The position numbers and the translations under genes are program-made. The notes below the pieces were generated by a model that ran no database searches, was not told the origin of the DNA, and saw nothing but the letters and a program-made list of their open reading frames with translations. From Porphyromonadaceae bacterium UBA7572 (GTDB lineage: Bacteria > Bacteroidota > Bacteroidia > Bacteroidales > Muribaculaceae): a stretch of DNA of 64,000 bases. The stretch covers positions 41,389-105,388 of the forward strand of contig DLLC01000070.1 of NCBI GenBank assembly GCA_002476625.1. Direction: 5' to 3'. Position 1 is the stretch's first letter; each line of letters begins with the position of its first letter. Below, piece by piece: positions 25,495 to 34,445 of this stretch.

Positions 25495-26943
25495 TTAGTT
25501 TTTCTTTCTTTTCACCTTGGTGTAGCCCACTTTAGAGCGCACACAGCGGAAGCCGATGTAGGAACGTTGTTCGTTCTGGTACTCCCACATGCGGAGGTCG
25601 GCGCGGATATTGTGCGCCACATCTTTCCACGAGCCGCCGCGCACAATCTTGCGCGACATCTTATAGGGGTCGTCCTTGGCCACGTTGTAGCGGTATTCGG
25701 GGTTGAGGTCGCTGGTCATGCGGTCCACGCTCTCGGTATAGGCGGTCGAGGTCCATTCACTCACATTGCCAGCCATGTCATACAGTCCGAAATCGTTAGG
25801 CTCATAAGTGCCCACCGGCGCGCACACGATGCTGCCGTCTTTCACATAATTGCCCTCCTGGGGCTTGAAATTGGCATAGAAGCAGCCCTCGTCTTCCGTG
25901 AGCGGAAGGTCTCCTTCCCATGGATACTTGTTCTTGTTCACGCCGGCGCGTGCGGCAAACTCCCATTCTGCCTCGGTGGGCAGGCGGTAAGGCTCCACAT
26001 ACACGCCCTCTTTGCCGAGAGAGCGGCGCAGGAATTCAGTGCGCCAGTTGCAGAAGGCGTTGGCCTGCTCCCAGCTCACGCCCACCACGGGATAGTTATT
26101 GTAGTTGCCGTTGGCGAAGTACATACGCACGTATGGCTCATTGTAGGCGTTGTCGAAGTCGTTGACCCAGCATGTAGTGTCGGGGAACACATTCACTATG
26201 TAGGTGTTCACAAAATCCCACTGGCCAGATAGCGGACGGTTCACCGTTTGGCGCACGATGCGGCCATTGTCGTCGATATAGGCGGTGTCCTTGCTGATAG
26301 TGGGCACCTCGGCAGGCACAGCGTGGTCGGTATTGTAGTCGCGCGTAGTGGGGTCGATGCGGTTTTTGCGCTTTACTGCCTCGGTCATGTTATACACCTC
26401 ATAGCGATAGTTCATCTGAGTGGGGTCGAGCTCCTTTACGCCTGTGATAGGATTCACACGATACACACTTTCAATGGCTCGCTCCTCGTCTTCGCTCGGA
26501 TTGCGCCAAGGAATATTTTTTGTCCAGTCGAGGTGTGGCTTCACGGGGTCGCCGTATTTGTCTTCCGTGATTTTAAACTCGTCGTTGCCCCCGTAGGCAG
26601 GGTCGGCCAGGCGCTCGCGGATAATGGAGTCGCGCACCCAGTAGAGGAATTGCTTGTACTTGGAGTTGGTGATTTCGGTCTGATCCATCCAGAAAGCGTC
26701 CACACTCACGCCGCGGGCAGTGGAGTCGATGCCCCAGAGCGAATCAGCCTGCGCTGGGCCTTCCCTCATTGAGCCACAGTCCACGAGCACCATGCCATAA
26801 GGCGTAGGCTCCACAAACACGGATCCGCTCACGCCCGTCACCTCGCCACCATAAGCCGATACCGACCGGCGTCCAGAGAAGCAGGAGGTGAGCACTGTTG
26901 CAAACACGAATGTGGTAAGAAAAATTAAAAGTCCTTTTTTCAT
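25495..26943 (-). CDS. porK: T9SS ring lipoprotein PorK/GldK
   Basis: Outer-membrane lipoprotein that builds the T9SS periplasmic ring with PorN. The 482-residue protein has a lipobox ending in C21 (VLTSC) and a sulfatase-modifying-factor (FGE-like) fold. Its markers are YRLPTEAEWEFAARAG, MAGNVSEWTSTAY, VRGGSWKD and the terminal GFRCVRSK. In this role the fold is structural and the catalytic cysteines of true formylglycine enzymes are not expected. The gene lies three bases after porP. Confidence 0.94.
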   Translation of the reverse strand: MKKGLLIFLTTFVFATVLTSCFSGRRSVSAYGGEVTGVSGSVFVEPTPYGMVLVDCGSMREGPAQADSLWGIDSTARGVSVDAFWMDQTEITNSKYKQFLYWVRDSIIRERLADPAYGGNDEFKITEDKYGDPVKPHLDWTKNIPWRNPSEDEERAIESVYRVNPITGVKELDPTQMNYRYEVYNMTEAVKRKNRIDPTTRDYNTDHAVPAEVPTISKDTAYIDDNGRIVRQTVNRPLSGQWDFVNTYIVNVFPDTTCWVNDFDNAYNEPYVRMYFANGNYNNYPVVGVSWEQANAFCNWRTEFLRRSLGKEGVYVEPYRLPTEAEWEFAARAGVNKNKYPWEGDLPLTEDEGCFYANFKPQEGNYVKDGSIVCAPVGTYEPNDFGLYDMAGNVSEWTSTAYTESVDRMTSDLNPEYRYNVAKDDPYKMSRKIVRGGSWKDVAHNIRADLRMWEYQNEQRSYIGFRCVRSKVGYTKVKRKKN

Positions 26944-26946
26944 ATT

Positions 26947-27912
26947 CTACATTAATCGAATACTCTTATGTTTATTTTTGTTTTTTTCGCCTAAGTTCAA
27001 TTTCACGTTGTAGTTCACAAACACCTCATGGCTGCCCGATGTGGCCTTTGAAATGTCGGAGATGGGGTAGTCGTAGGAGTAGCCCACTACAAAATTCTTT
27101 ATCTCAACCCCCGCCACAAAGCTCACGGCATCTTTATGCCTGTATGAAACTCCACCGGTGATAAACCGGTTGTAGCGCACGCGCATAGTGGCCTCTGCCT
27201 GGTAAAGGTTGAAATCGGTCTTTACAAACAAGGAGGGCTGTAATTCAAATAACGTGTTTTTTACAGGAATATTGCCACCGGCCATAAAATAACACGTGCG
27301 CCCCGCCTCGAAGATATAGAGGTCCTCGTCGTTGCCATCGGTTTTCATCTCCACCGATGGCTGCGTGAGGTGTGTGGCAGAAAAGCCCGCCCACCAGTGC
27401 TTGTGCTGGTAGAAGATGCCTGCGCCAAAGTCGAAGGCGTTGCCCGAAACATCGGTCTTGGGAATGGCGTCGTCGGTCTCGTCGCCCTCCACCTCTATGA
27501 TTTTAGAGCCCTTGAACTTCTCGTTCACCAGCCCCACCTGAATGCCGCCACTCAGTGTGCCGCCAAAGAGCTTGTGCTTATAGGCCAGCTGCGCCGAGGC
27601 GTTCAGCCCTGAATACAGGCCCATGCTGGTCTGGTTGATTGAAACCCCCGTGGCAAAGCGCTTGCCCAAAAACTTGAACGGCATATCGGCAAGCCCCACA
27701 AACGAGAGAGGGGCGTGCTTAATGCCCACCCACTGCGCGCGGCTGCCCACCGTCACATGAATATAGTCGGTGCCACCAATAGCCGATGGGTTGTAGTAGC
27801 CTGGCACCATATAATACTGGGTGTACTGGTTATCGACCTGTGCGGTGGTTGTCGTCGCCGACACCAATGCCACAAGCATCATCAGCAAGTATTTGCGAAA
27901 TCCAGTACTCAT
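26947..27912 (-). CDS. porP: T9SS outer-membrane protein PorP/SprF family
   Basis: PorP/SprF-type outer-membrane beta-barrel of about 321 residues. Family features are the N-terminal QVDNQYTQYYMVPGYYNPSA after the signal peptide, repeated amphipathic strands, and the C-terminal barrel strand. In other species this protein works with PorK/PorN and helps secretion or anchoring of cargo. ATG at 27912 (MSTGFRKYLLM) gives a compact signal peptide, and an in-frame ATG at 27924 is also possible. The terminal lysine-rich end (KNKNKHKSIRLM) is unusual for a barrel, which normally ends in an aromatic residue. Confidence 0.92.
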   Translation of the reverse strand: MSTGFRKYLLMMLVALVSATTTTAQVDNQYTQYYMVPGYYNPSAIGGTDYIHVTVGSRAQWVGIKHAPLSFVGLADMPFKFLGKRFATGVSINQTSMGLYSGLNASAQLAYKHKLFGGTLSGGIQVGLVNEKFKGSKIIEVEGDETDDAIPKTDVSGNAFDFGAGIFYQHKHWWAGFSATHLTQPSVEMKTDGNDEDLYIFEAGRTCYFMAGGNIPVKNTLFELQPSLFVKTDFNLYQAEATMRVRYNRFITGGVSYRHKDAVSFVAGVEIKNFVVGYSYDYPISDISKATSGSHEVFVNYNVKLNLGEKNKNKHKSIRLM

Positions 27913-27947
27913 TCCTATTGTCAATCTGTTGTGCGTGATAAAATTCT

Positions 27948-28703
27948 TTATTCAAAATAAAAAGTTAGCACCACCATATTGTTGGTCACCTTGTCCACGC
28001 TTTGGGTGAAGCGCATCATCTCCGGGTTGTCCTCAAGGTCGGGGCGATTCTTCTGTAGCACATTCTTCAGCCCGAAGCAGAATTTCAATTCCGGGCACAG
28101 TTTGAAGAACGGCAAATAGATGTCGCACCCCATACCCACCGTGAGCATGGCGTCGGCATTGCCCAGACGAAGCTGCTCGGAGCGGTCTTTTGCCACGTCG
28201 AACACGCCCATCACGCCACCCGTGAAATAGGGCCGCACATTGTGGTAGCGGTTTGCCGAAATCTTCAAGTCCACAGGCAGCACGATATAGGTGCTCTTCA
28301 AATTCTGGCTCTGCATTTTCCGCAGCGGGTCGGTGGTCTCGTCAGGGGCGGAGGTGTTGATATACTTCACCACCTTGTTGCCAAAATACATACCCGGCGA
28401 GAAGCGCAGGTTGAAGTTCTTGGCAAGGCGCAAGTCGGCAAGCACATTCACGCAGAAGCCGGGAGAGTGTTGGGGCACGTCGGCAAACCACGTTTCACCG
28501 TCGTCGGTGGTGAAACCATTGTTCACGATATGGATATCCTGAAAATTGGTGCCCACCGAGAAGCCGAAATGAATCTTTTTCTGGTCGGCGTATTGGCGGT
28601 TCAAGATTTTGTCGTTGTCCTGCGCAAAAACCGATAAAGCGCACATTACCAGCGTAATTACCGATATATATAGCCGTGTATGTAGTAACAATTTGATTTT
28701 CAT
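27948..28703 (-). CDS. porT: PorT-family outer-membrane beta-barrel protein
   Basis: The 251-residue protein has a signal peptide (ending near VFAQ, residue 28) and an eight-stranded barrel pattern. HFGFSVGTNFQD near residue 45 and the final strand ending in aromatic FYFE are typical of PorT/SprT, which is needed for T9SS function in Porphyromonas and Flavobacterium. It is the first gene of the minus-strand run porT-porP-porK-porL-porM-porN, with only a short gap before porP. Assignment to PorT rather than a generic barrel rests on the conserved N-terminal strand and the neighbours. Confidence 0.8.
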   Translation of the reverse strand: MKIKLLLHTRLYISVITLVMCALSVFAQDNDKILNRQYADQKKIHFGFSVGTNFQDIHIVNNGFTTDDGETWFADVPQHSPGFCVNVLADLRLAKNFNLRFSPGMYFGNKVVKYINTSAPDETTDPLRKMQSQNLKSTYIVLPVDLKISANRYHNVRPYFTGGVMGVFDVAKDRSEQLRLGNADAMLTVGMGCDIYLPFFKLCPELKFCFGLKNVLQKNRPDLEDNPEMMRFTQSVDKVTNNMVVLTFYFE

Positions 28704-28796
28704 CTCAACTTAAATAACGCTATTTTGCCCCGTCTTATTGCAAAACTGGTCATTTTTTTCAAAAATAGTGCCGCCATGCCAGAGCGTCACAGGGCT

Positions 28797-30491
28797 TTAT
28801 TTATCCCAGCGACTCTCGTCCACATACCTCGGCCGCTTCACAAATCGGGGAGAGAGGAAGTCGCGGGTGGCATCGTAGAGGGGATAGGAGGTGCCAGTGA
28901 GCGTCATGAGCGCATACACCATGTTCGCCGACGACAGTGGCAGATGGCGAGCAGCCGCAAACGCACGCATCATTTGTGGATAACGCGCCCTGAAAGGGCC
29001 GTTGGCATACGCCACCATCGGCACCGTCACGCTCTCACGGCAACGCCCGTTGAAATCCTTGCCATCATACACCATCTCGCCGTGGTCGGAGAAATAAATC
29101 AGCACAGTAGGAGTGCTCACCTTGCTCACTATTCCTATCATCTGCGCCAGAATACTGTCGGTGTAGCGGATGGAGTTGTCGTAGTCGGCCACTGTCTGCG
29201 CTTTTTCTCTCGTGAGATAAGGGCGAGGCAGTCGCCGCATCACCGTGTCGGCGGTGAAATGCGCCATGCTGGAAGGGAAACGCAGGCGATACTGCACGTG
29301 AGAGCCCAGCAAGTGGCACATCACGAGCTTGTGGCGATAGCCACTCGCCATTGCCCGGGCAAACGGGGCAAGCAGCCGCTCATCATAGCCATAGGAGAGG
29401 TTGTCGTTGTAGCTGTAAGTGCCCACATAGTTCACCACGTCTGCCGTGCCCGCGATAGCTGCAGAGCAGTTGCCGCCCGTCTTCTCCTGGTTGGATAGCC
29501 AGAATGTGCGATAGCCTGCAATCTTAAACATTTCCACGATTGAAGGGTGATTATACCATTCGTCAAAGTCGCAGTCGCGCCGAAAAGTGAGAATGCGCGT
29601 CAAATTGTCGTTGGTCGATTGCGAGGAGCCTATCACATTAGTAAACACGCACAGGCTGTCGGCGGCCATGGCGTCGAGGTGTGGTGTGGTGCGCAGCGGG
29701 TAGCCATACAGAGAATGGTGCTCACGGAGTGCCGACTCCCCTATCACCATCACCACGTTGCACCTCTGCTCGGAGTGCACCTTGCCGGCATCAGGAAAAG
29801 GCTTGCGATGCGCCATCAGCTCATCGAGCTTCGCCATCTCCTTGCAATACCCCACACCATGCGATACCACCCGCGCAAAAAGCGACAGGTTCAACTTGCC
29901 CCACGCCCGCTGCCTCGTGCTGTAGGCTCCGCACACCACCAGCCCCATTGCTAACCACAGGGCCACCATTACGCTGAACGCCCTCTTTGGCAGCAGCCAC
30001 GCCAAAGCGCCTGCCACACAGCAAAGCGCCACCGTGGTGACGACATAGCGTGAAGCCACAGCTGACGGAAGTGTAGCAATGAACTGGGGGAGGAACTCCA
30101 TAGTTTCACGTCCATTGGTCTCTGCCACCACCGCTATCAGCCGGCGCGAGATGCCTATGCCATAAGTGGCGGCCCCCACCAAGTTGGCCAAGGACAAAAC
30201 GCCAAGCAGGACGATGAGCGCCGTGCAAATTCGCCGTAAGGCCTTGTGCGGCTTTACAGCCAGACACACGTAATAAAGCACCGAAGCCTTGCACATGGCC
30301 ACTACAAGGAAACTCACGCGCTCCGCATCCGAAGTCACAATGTGGGAATACACAAGGTCGATGACGCTCATCACCGAAAGCCCCACGAGCGTGACCCACA
30401 GCAACGGGCGGCGCGGTACGCCCACCACCTGCTGCCACCATTGGCGCAAGCAGTTGTGGTGGATATATGATAGTTTCATTCTTTTAGGCAT
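28797..30491 (-). CDS. phosphoethanolamine transferase-like membrane sulfatase-fold protein
   Basis: The 564-residue protein has about five N-terminal helices (to residue 185) and a periplasmic alkaline-phosphatase-superfamily domain. Motifs follow the EptA/CptA group: VIGESALREHHSLYGY with candidate nucleophile S253, then GSHVQYRLRFP, and the metal-binding SDHGE near residue 455. Well-studied EptA enzymes use Thr at the nucleophile position (GET), so Ser here is a difference worth noting. The likely role is adding phosphoethanolamine to lipid A or another glycan from phosphatidylethanolamine. It overlaps the acyltransferase gene upstream by eight bases and is the last gene of a three-gene operon. 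Confidence 0.8.
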   Translation of the reverse strand: MPKRMKLSYIHHNCLRQWWQQVVGVPRRPLLWVTLVGLSVMSVIDLVYSHIVTSDAERVSFLVVAMCKASVLYYVCLAVKPHKALRRICTALIVLLGVLSLANLVGAATYGIGISRRLIAVVAETNGRETMEFLPQFIATLPSAVASRYVVTTVALCCVAGALAWLLPKRAFSVMVALWLAMGLVVCGAYSTRQRAWGKLNLSLFARVVSHGVGYCKEMAKLDELMAHRKPFPDAGKVHSEQRCNVVMVIGESALREHHSLYGYPLRTTPHLDAMAADSLCVFTNVIGSSQSTNDNLTRILTFRRDCDFDEWYNHPSIVEMFKIAGYRTFWLSNQEKTGGNCSAAIAGTADVVNYVGTYSYNDNLSYGYDERLLAPFARAMASGYRHKLVMCHLLGSHVQYRLRFPSSMAHFTADTVMRRLPRPYLTREKAQTVADYDNSIRYTDSILAQMIGIVSKVSTPTVLIYFSDHGEMVYDGKDFNGRCRESVTVPMVAYANGPFRARYPQMMRAFAAARHLPLSSANMVYALMTLTGTSYPLYDATRDFLSPRFVKRPRYVDESRWDK

Positions 30492-31572
30492 TATTCGTCA
30501 TCTTTGCTGCCCAAGCGAAAACTGGGCGAGTGAAACAGCGGTGAACCACCCATGAGAGCACTAACAGTATGGGCAATTGGCCCACGGCGAAGAAATCGTA
30601 AACCATAATTCCAAAATGGCCGAACAGCGGGCTTACGAGGTAGGTGAATATGGGGCCTGCCACAAAATGCAGCATAAACACCTCAAGACTCATACTGCCC
30701 ACCCACAGCAAAGGCTTCCAGCACAATAGCCTTCCTATCAAGCCTTCCCTGCCGGCATTGAATGCCGCCACAAGAATGAGCAGCGCCATGGGTATCTCCC
30801 ACATCAAGGAGTCGTTGTAGTTGTTTTTTAAGGGACTGGACCACGACTGGGAAAATGCCACTAACCCCATCAGCAGCACTAATATGGCCCCCTCTGCCAA
30901 CGACGCCTTCATAAAGTTCAACCTCGTGGTGAGCCGCGGTGCCACGGCGGCATAAACATTATATAGTGTGACACCCATCGCAAACTCATACAGCCGCAAC
31001 GGTGGAAACACATGCGAGTAAACCACCGCACGGTGATCGGTGATGTGGCCCATAGCGACAGCGTACACGAGCATCAGCGCGGCAAACAGGCACACCTGGC
31101 CTTTCACGCTCATCTTGCCAAGCCAAATGGCTATAAGGGGATAGCAGAAATAGCACAGCAGCAAGTCGCACAGAAACCACGATGGCGTGTTGAACGAGAA
31201 AAACACCTCCTCATCGGGCACATAGCTCTGGATAAGCAGCAGATTGGGGAGCAGCGCATCAGTGCCCACACGGGTGATTGGCATAGAAAACGCCCACACC
31301 TCCGCCATCAGCAGCGCCAAGGCAAGCCAGTGGAGAGGATACAGGCGCAATGCGCGCATCAAGAAAAACGGCTTGAAGCTGGCTCCACGCACCGCATCGG
31401 GCCTATGGTGCATACGCATCAGAAAACCGCTCATCATAAAATAAGCCACCACGCCACAGCACGACATCTCCGTGAATGCCTTCTCCCCACAGTGGCACAG
31501 CAAAATAGCCACAGCAAAGACGCCTCGCCACGAGGTGAGGGGGCGGATGCTTGCCTGTGAATGATCAGTCAT
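30484..31572 (-). CDS. acyltransferase family 3 membrane protein
   Basis: The 362-residue protein has about ten helices. The AT3 signature RPLTSWRGVFAVAILLCHC lies at the N-terminus, with the catalytic-type histidine in LLCHC, and MMSGFLM in helix 2. Family members transfer acetyl or other short acyl groups to sugars of surface glycans. It overlaps the genes on both sides by eight bases, a tight operon. Acceptor unknown. Confidence 0.85.
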   Translation of the reverse strand: MTDHSQASIRPLTSWRGVFAVAILLCHCGEKAFTEMSCCGVVAYFMMSGFLMRMHHRPDAVRGASFKPFFLMRALRLYPLHWLALALLMAEVWAFSMPITRVGTDALLPNLLLIQSYVPDEEVFFSFNTPSWFLCDLLLCYFCYPLIAIWLGKMSVKGQVCLFAALMLVYAVAMGHITDHRAVVYSHVFPPLRLYEFAMGVTLYNVYAAVAPRLTTRLNFMKASLAEGAILVLLMGLVAFSQSWSSPLKNNYNDSLMWEIPMALLILVAAFNAGREGLIGRLLCWKPLLWVGSMSLEVFMLHFVAGPIFTYLVSPLFGHFGIMVYDFFAVGQLPILLVLSWVVHRCFTRPVFAWAAKMTNNA

Positions 31573-32752
31573 AGATGGAGGTGAGGTTTGACTTGCGGGT
31601 AGAGTGTCCTAAAATGCGGAAGTAGAGGTTCACAATCGGCCTCCACAGAAAGAACAAAGGCACACTGAACGTGAGCCCCAGAGCCTGAAGCGACTGGCAG
31701 CATCTGTTGAAGGGCAGTATGGTCAGCACCCACGACATCACCAGCAAAAAAGCCGACACCGCAATAGTGAACAGATTGGTATAGTCGATGCCCACGGCTG
31801 CCACAAGCGAAGCAAGGCGCAAATAATTAGTCCAAGAGTAGAGTCCCTGCGCATAGAAGGGCCAAGAGGTGGACACAAACTTTGAGGTGTAGTCGCGGCG
31901 CAACTTAAGCAAATGGTGCGCTTTGGGCACATCATCGAAGTAGGTCTGCACCTGGCTCTCCGGAGCCAGCTCAAGGCGGGTGTTGTCCTCTGAGACTATC
32001 TCACTCACAAACACATCGTCGTCGCCATACCTCAGTTCAAGACTTTTAGAAAAGCCTGAATGCTGAAAAAAGAGTTCGCGTCGATAAGCTAAATTGTCGC
32101 TGATGCCACGGTAAGGCTTGCCACTGATGGCACTGCCCACCCACTGAAGCGAGGTGATCACTGAGTCGAACACGCGGAAATAGCGGCCCGTGCCCGTGTC
32201 CTTACGATAGCGGTAGTGCGAAAATCCTAACACCACATCAATTCCCGGCACAAAATTGCGCATCATCGTGCGAAGCCACTGGTCGCTCATCACCCGGCAA
32301 TTGGCATTGGTGGTGAGCACCACCTCTTTTTGCGAGGCCTTCACGCCAATGGTCAGCGCCAGTTTCTTGCGCGAGAGCGAACGTGTGTCCACAGGCGCAA
32401 AAGTGACCCGTAAATTGCTGAAATGCGGAAGCATATCGCTCAGCAGGTCGCGAGTGCCGTCGAACGAGGCGTCGTCCACCACCACCACGTCAAAGTCGGG
32501 ATAATCCTGATGCAGCAGAAGGGGCAGGAAACGCTCAAGGTTCTCGCACTCGTTGTGGGCATACACCACCACCGACACACCAGGCAGCTGGTCGTCAGAG
32601 AGATAGTCGCGCATAGTCTCTGTGCGGGCAAACTTGCGCAAGCGTGCCGCCCTGCGCCACAGCACCACGGCAAGAACCACAGTCAGCATAAGCGACAGCC
32701 CCAAAAGGGCATACACATATTGTATATAGGGAGTGTCAAAAGAGAAATTCAT
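31565..32752 (-). CDS. membrane-anchored family 2 glycosyltransferase
   Basis: The 395-residue protein has one N-terminal helix (about residues 8-30), a GT-A domain and two or three C-terminal helices. VSVVVYAHNECENLERFL and VVVDDASFDGT form the nucleotide-sugar site. TTNANCRVMSDQWL occupies the DXD-like region, where NAN replaces the usual DAD. The membrane arrangement resembles processive or lipid-linked-sugar enzymes. ATG at 32752 was chosen because upstream in-frame codons lie in the promoter region. First gene of the operon with the acyltransferase and the phosphoethanolamine transferase-like gene. Confidence 0.82.
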   Translation of the reverse strand: MNFSFDTPYIQYVYALLGLSLMLTVVLAVVLWRRAARLRKFARTETMRDYLSDDQLPGVSVVVYAHNECENLERFLPLLLHQDYPDFDVVVVDDASFDGTRDLLSDMLPHFSNLRVTFAPVDTRSLSRKKLALTIGVKASQKEVVLTTNANCRVMSDQWLRTMMRNFVPGIDVVLGFSHYRYRKDTGTGRYFRVFDSVITSLQWVGSAISGKPYRGISDNLAYRRELFFQHSGFSKSLELRYGDDDVFVSEIVSEDNTRLELAPESQVQTYFDDVPKAHHLLKLRRDYTSKFVSTSWPFYAQGLYSWTNYLRLASLVAAVGIDYTNLFTIAVSAFLLVMSWVLTILPFNRCCQSLQALGLTFSVPLFFLWRPIVNLYFRILGHSTRKSNLTSIYD

Positions 32753-32785
32753 ATTGCTAATAAATAATACGTACTCAATCAAACT

Positions 32786-32794
32786 GCAAAATTA
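32786..32794 (-). promoter_or_regulatory. -7 element of the minus-strand glycan operon
   Basis: Minus-strand TAATTTTGC, 34 bases upstream of the start at 32752. A TTTG lies 22 bases further upstream, slightly long spacing. Confidence 0.45.
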
Positions 32795-32886
32795 CTCAAT
32801 TTTGCCGAAACCACCCCAAAAGCCCCCATATTTTACGCACAGACTCGCGCCCCCCGCAAGCAGCTTTCGCAACTATCAGGGGGGCG

Positions 32887-32919
32887 TTTGCCATTATGGC
32901 AAAAATATGGTAACTTTGC
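32887..32919 (+). promoter_or_regulatory. promoter of the polysaccharide locus, with palindrome
   Basis: TTTG (32887-32890), 20 bases, TAACTTTGC (32911-32919). The ATG of the flippase is 14 bases later, so the leader is only a few bases. The -33 element is one end of a perfect 17-base palindrome (TTTGCCAT-T-ATGGCAAA, 32887-32903), a possible operator. Confidence 0.65.
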
Positions 32920-32932
32920 AAGCCGAATAATC

Positions 32933-34381
32933 ATGACTGGCAGCGCCACACATAGCAATGCACGAAGCCGTTCTTCTAAAATGATGAAGGACATGGGCAT
33001 TTATGCGATAGGTAACCTTGGTTCAAAGGTTATCACTTTCCTCATGGTGCCACTCTACACCTATTATGTGGAGAACACCGCCGATTTTGGATATTACGAC
33101 TTGTGCCTCACCGTGGTGTTCCTGCTTATGCCGTTCACCACGCTCCAGCTCCGCGATGGGGCATTCCGGTTTCTTATCGACTCCGGCAGCGAAGACTGCA
33201 GGAAAAAAGTGGTGACCACCACCTATAAGACGCTCGGTGCCACATTCTTACTCTCCACGGTGGTGACTATGGGCATATCATCGCTATTCAATGTGAAATA
33301 TGTGTGGTATGTGTGGGCTTTGCTAATGGCCATGTCGGTGCAGGAGGTGGTGGCGCAAGTGTTCCGCGGACTTGGCCACAACAAGGCTTTTGTGACCGTG
33401 GGCATCATGTCGGCCTTTTTCATCGGCTTTTTCAGTGTGCTGTTTGTGGTGTGGCTTCGCATGGGGGTTGAGGGCGTGTTTATTGCCAACATCATTGCCC
33501 GGTTCGCCGCCATCGCGCTGGTGGAGCTGAAGCTCCAAACCCTGCACAAGCTGTTCAGCATCCACACCGACATCCGCCACACGGCTTGCGCCATTCTGAA
33601 ATACTCCCTGCCACTGCTGCCAGGGGCGTTCTGCTGGTGGCTCACCGGCAGCAGCGACCGCTGGTTTATCCAAAAATACCTCGGGCTGGAGGCCACCGGC
33701 GTGTATGCAGTGGCTGTGCGCTTTGCGAGCATACTCCAGACGCTCTCGCTTATTTTCTACCAAGCGTGGCAGGAAACCGCCATTCTGCAATACCACAGCT
33801 CCGACCGCGACAAGTTTTTCTCGCAGGTGCTTGGCAGCTACATCTTCATCATCTGCATTCTGTTTGTGTGCTTCTGCTTCTGTTTGAAAATGTGCTACGG
33901 ATGGCTTGTGGACGTGAACTACCAGGGCAGCCTGCCCTACCTGTTTCCTTTAGGTATCTCAACCTCTTTATTCGCTATAGTCGCCTATTTCGACATGGGC
34001 TACCAGTGCGCCAAAGACACTGGGCGCACGCTCCCTGCCGTGGTGCTCAGCGCCGTGGTGAACGTGGTGCTCAACTTCACGCTGATTGGCCGATTCGGGG
34101 TGTATGGAGTGGCTGTGACGCTGATTATCACCTATATGGTGCTGGTCATCTACCGATGGTACGACTCTAAACGGTATTTCACCATCACCCTTCCGCGTGG
34201 CATCGCAGCGCCTCCGCTTATCGCCTTGGCCACGGCAGTGCCATTCTACCTCGACTCCGCATTTTGGCAAGACGCGCTCGTGATGCTCGTAGCCATCGGG
34301 CTGATGGTGACGTGCTGCCCAAGCAGCGTTAGGAAGGGACTTTTTGACGAGGTCGCAAAAAAAATCAGAGCCAAGGCATAA
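32933..34381 (+). CDS. polysaccharide flippase (Wzx/MATE-like)
   Basis: The 482-residue protein has about 12-14 predicted helices of the MOP superfamily. It opens with a family-typical GIYAIGNLGSKVITFLMVPL. It probably moves undecaprenyl-linked repeat units across the inner membrane. ATG at 32933 was chosen because the promoter's -7 element ends at 32919, which excludes an upstream in-frame ATG at 32888. It is the first gene of the export and assembly set (flippase, Wza-like, Wzc-like, Wzy-like). Confidence 0.9.
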   Translation: MTGSATHSNARSRSSKMMKDMGIYAIGNLGSKVITFLMVPLYTYYVENTADFGYYDLCLTVVFLLMPFTTLQLRDGAFRFLIDSGSEDCRKKVVTTTYKTLGATFLLSTVVTMGISSLFNVKYVWYVWALLMAMSVQEVVAQVFRGLGHNKAFVTVGIMSAFFIGFFSVLFVVWLRMGVEGVFIANIIARFAAIALVELKLQTLHKLFSIHTDIRHTACAILKYSLPLLPGAFCWWLTGSSDRWFIQKYLGLEATGVYAVAVRFASILQTLSLIFYQAWQETAILQYHSSDRDKFFSQVLGSYIFIICILFVCFCFCLKMCYGWLVDVNYQGSLPYLFPLGISTSLFAIVAYFDMGYQCAKDTGRTLPAVVLSAVVNVVLNFTLIGRFGVYGVAVTLIITYMVLVIYRWYDSKRYFTITLPRGIAAPPLIALATAVPFYLDSAFWQDALVMLVAIGLMVTCCPSSVRKGLFDEVAKKIRAKA

Positions 34382-34445
34382 TAAACGGCCACTAAGCCAC
34401 GTTATTTATTATCAAAACATAGAATAATACACATCAAGAGATAAC

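Noticed and set aside
22037..26772. Several plus-strand open frames of 150-250 codons across the T9SS operon
   Set aside because: All are antisense to porN, porM, porL and porK, which have unmistakable family features and an operon terminator.
25495..26943. Reading the FGE-like protein as a sulfatase-activating enzyme
   Set aside because: The lipobox, the position between porP and porL and the family pattern identify PorK/GldK, where the fold is structural.
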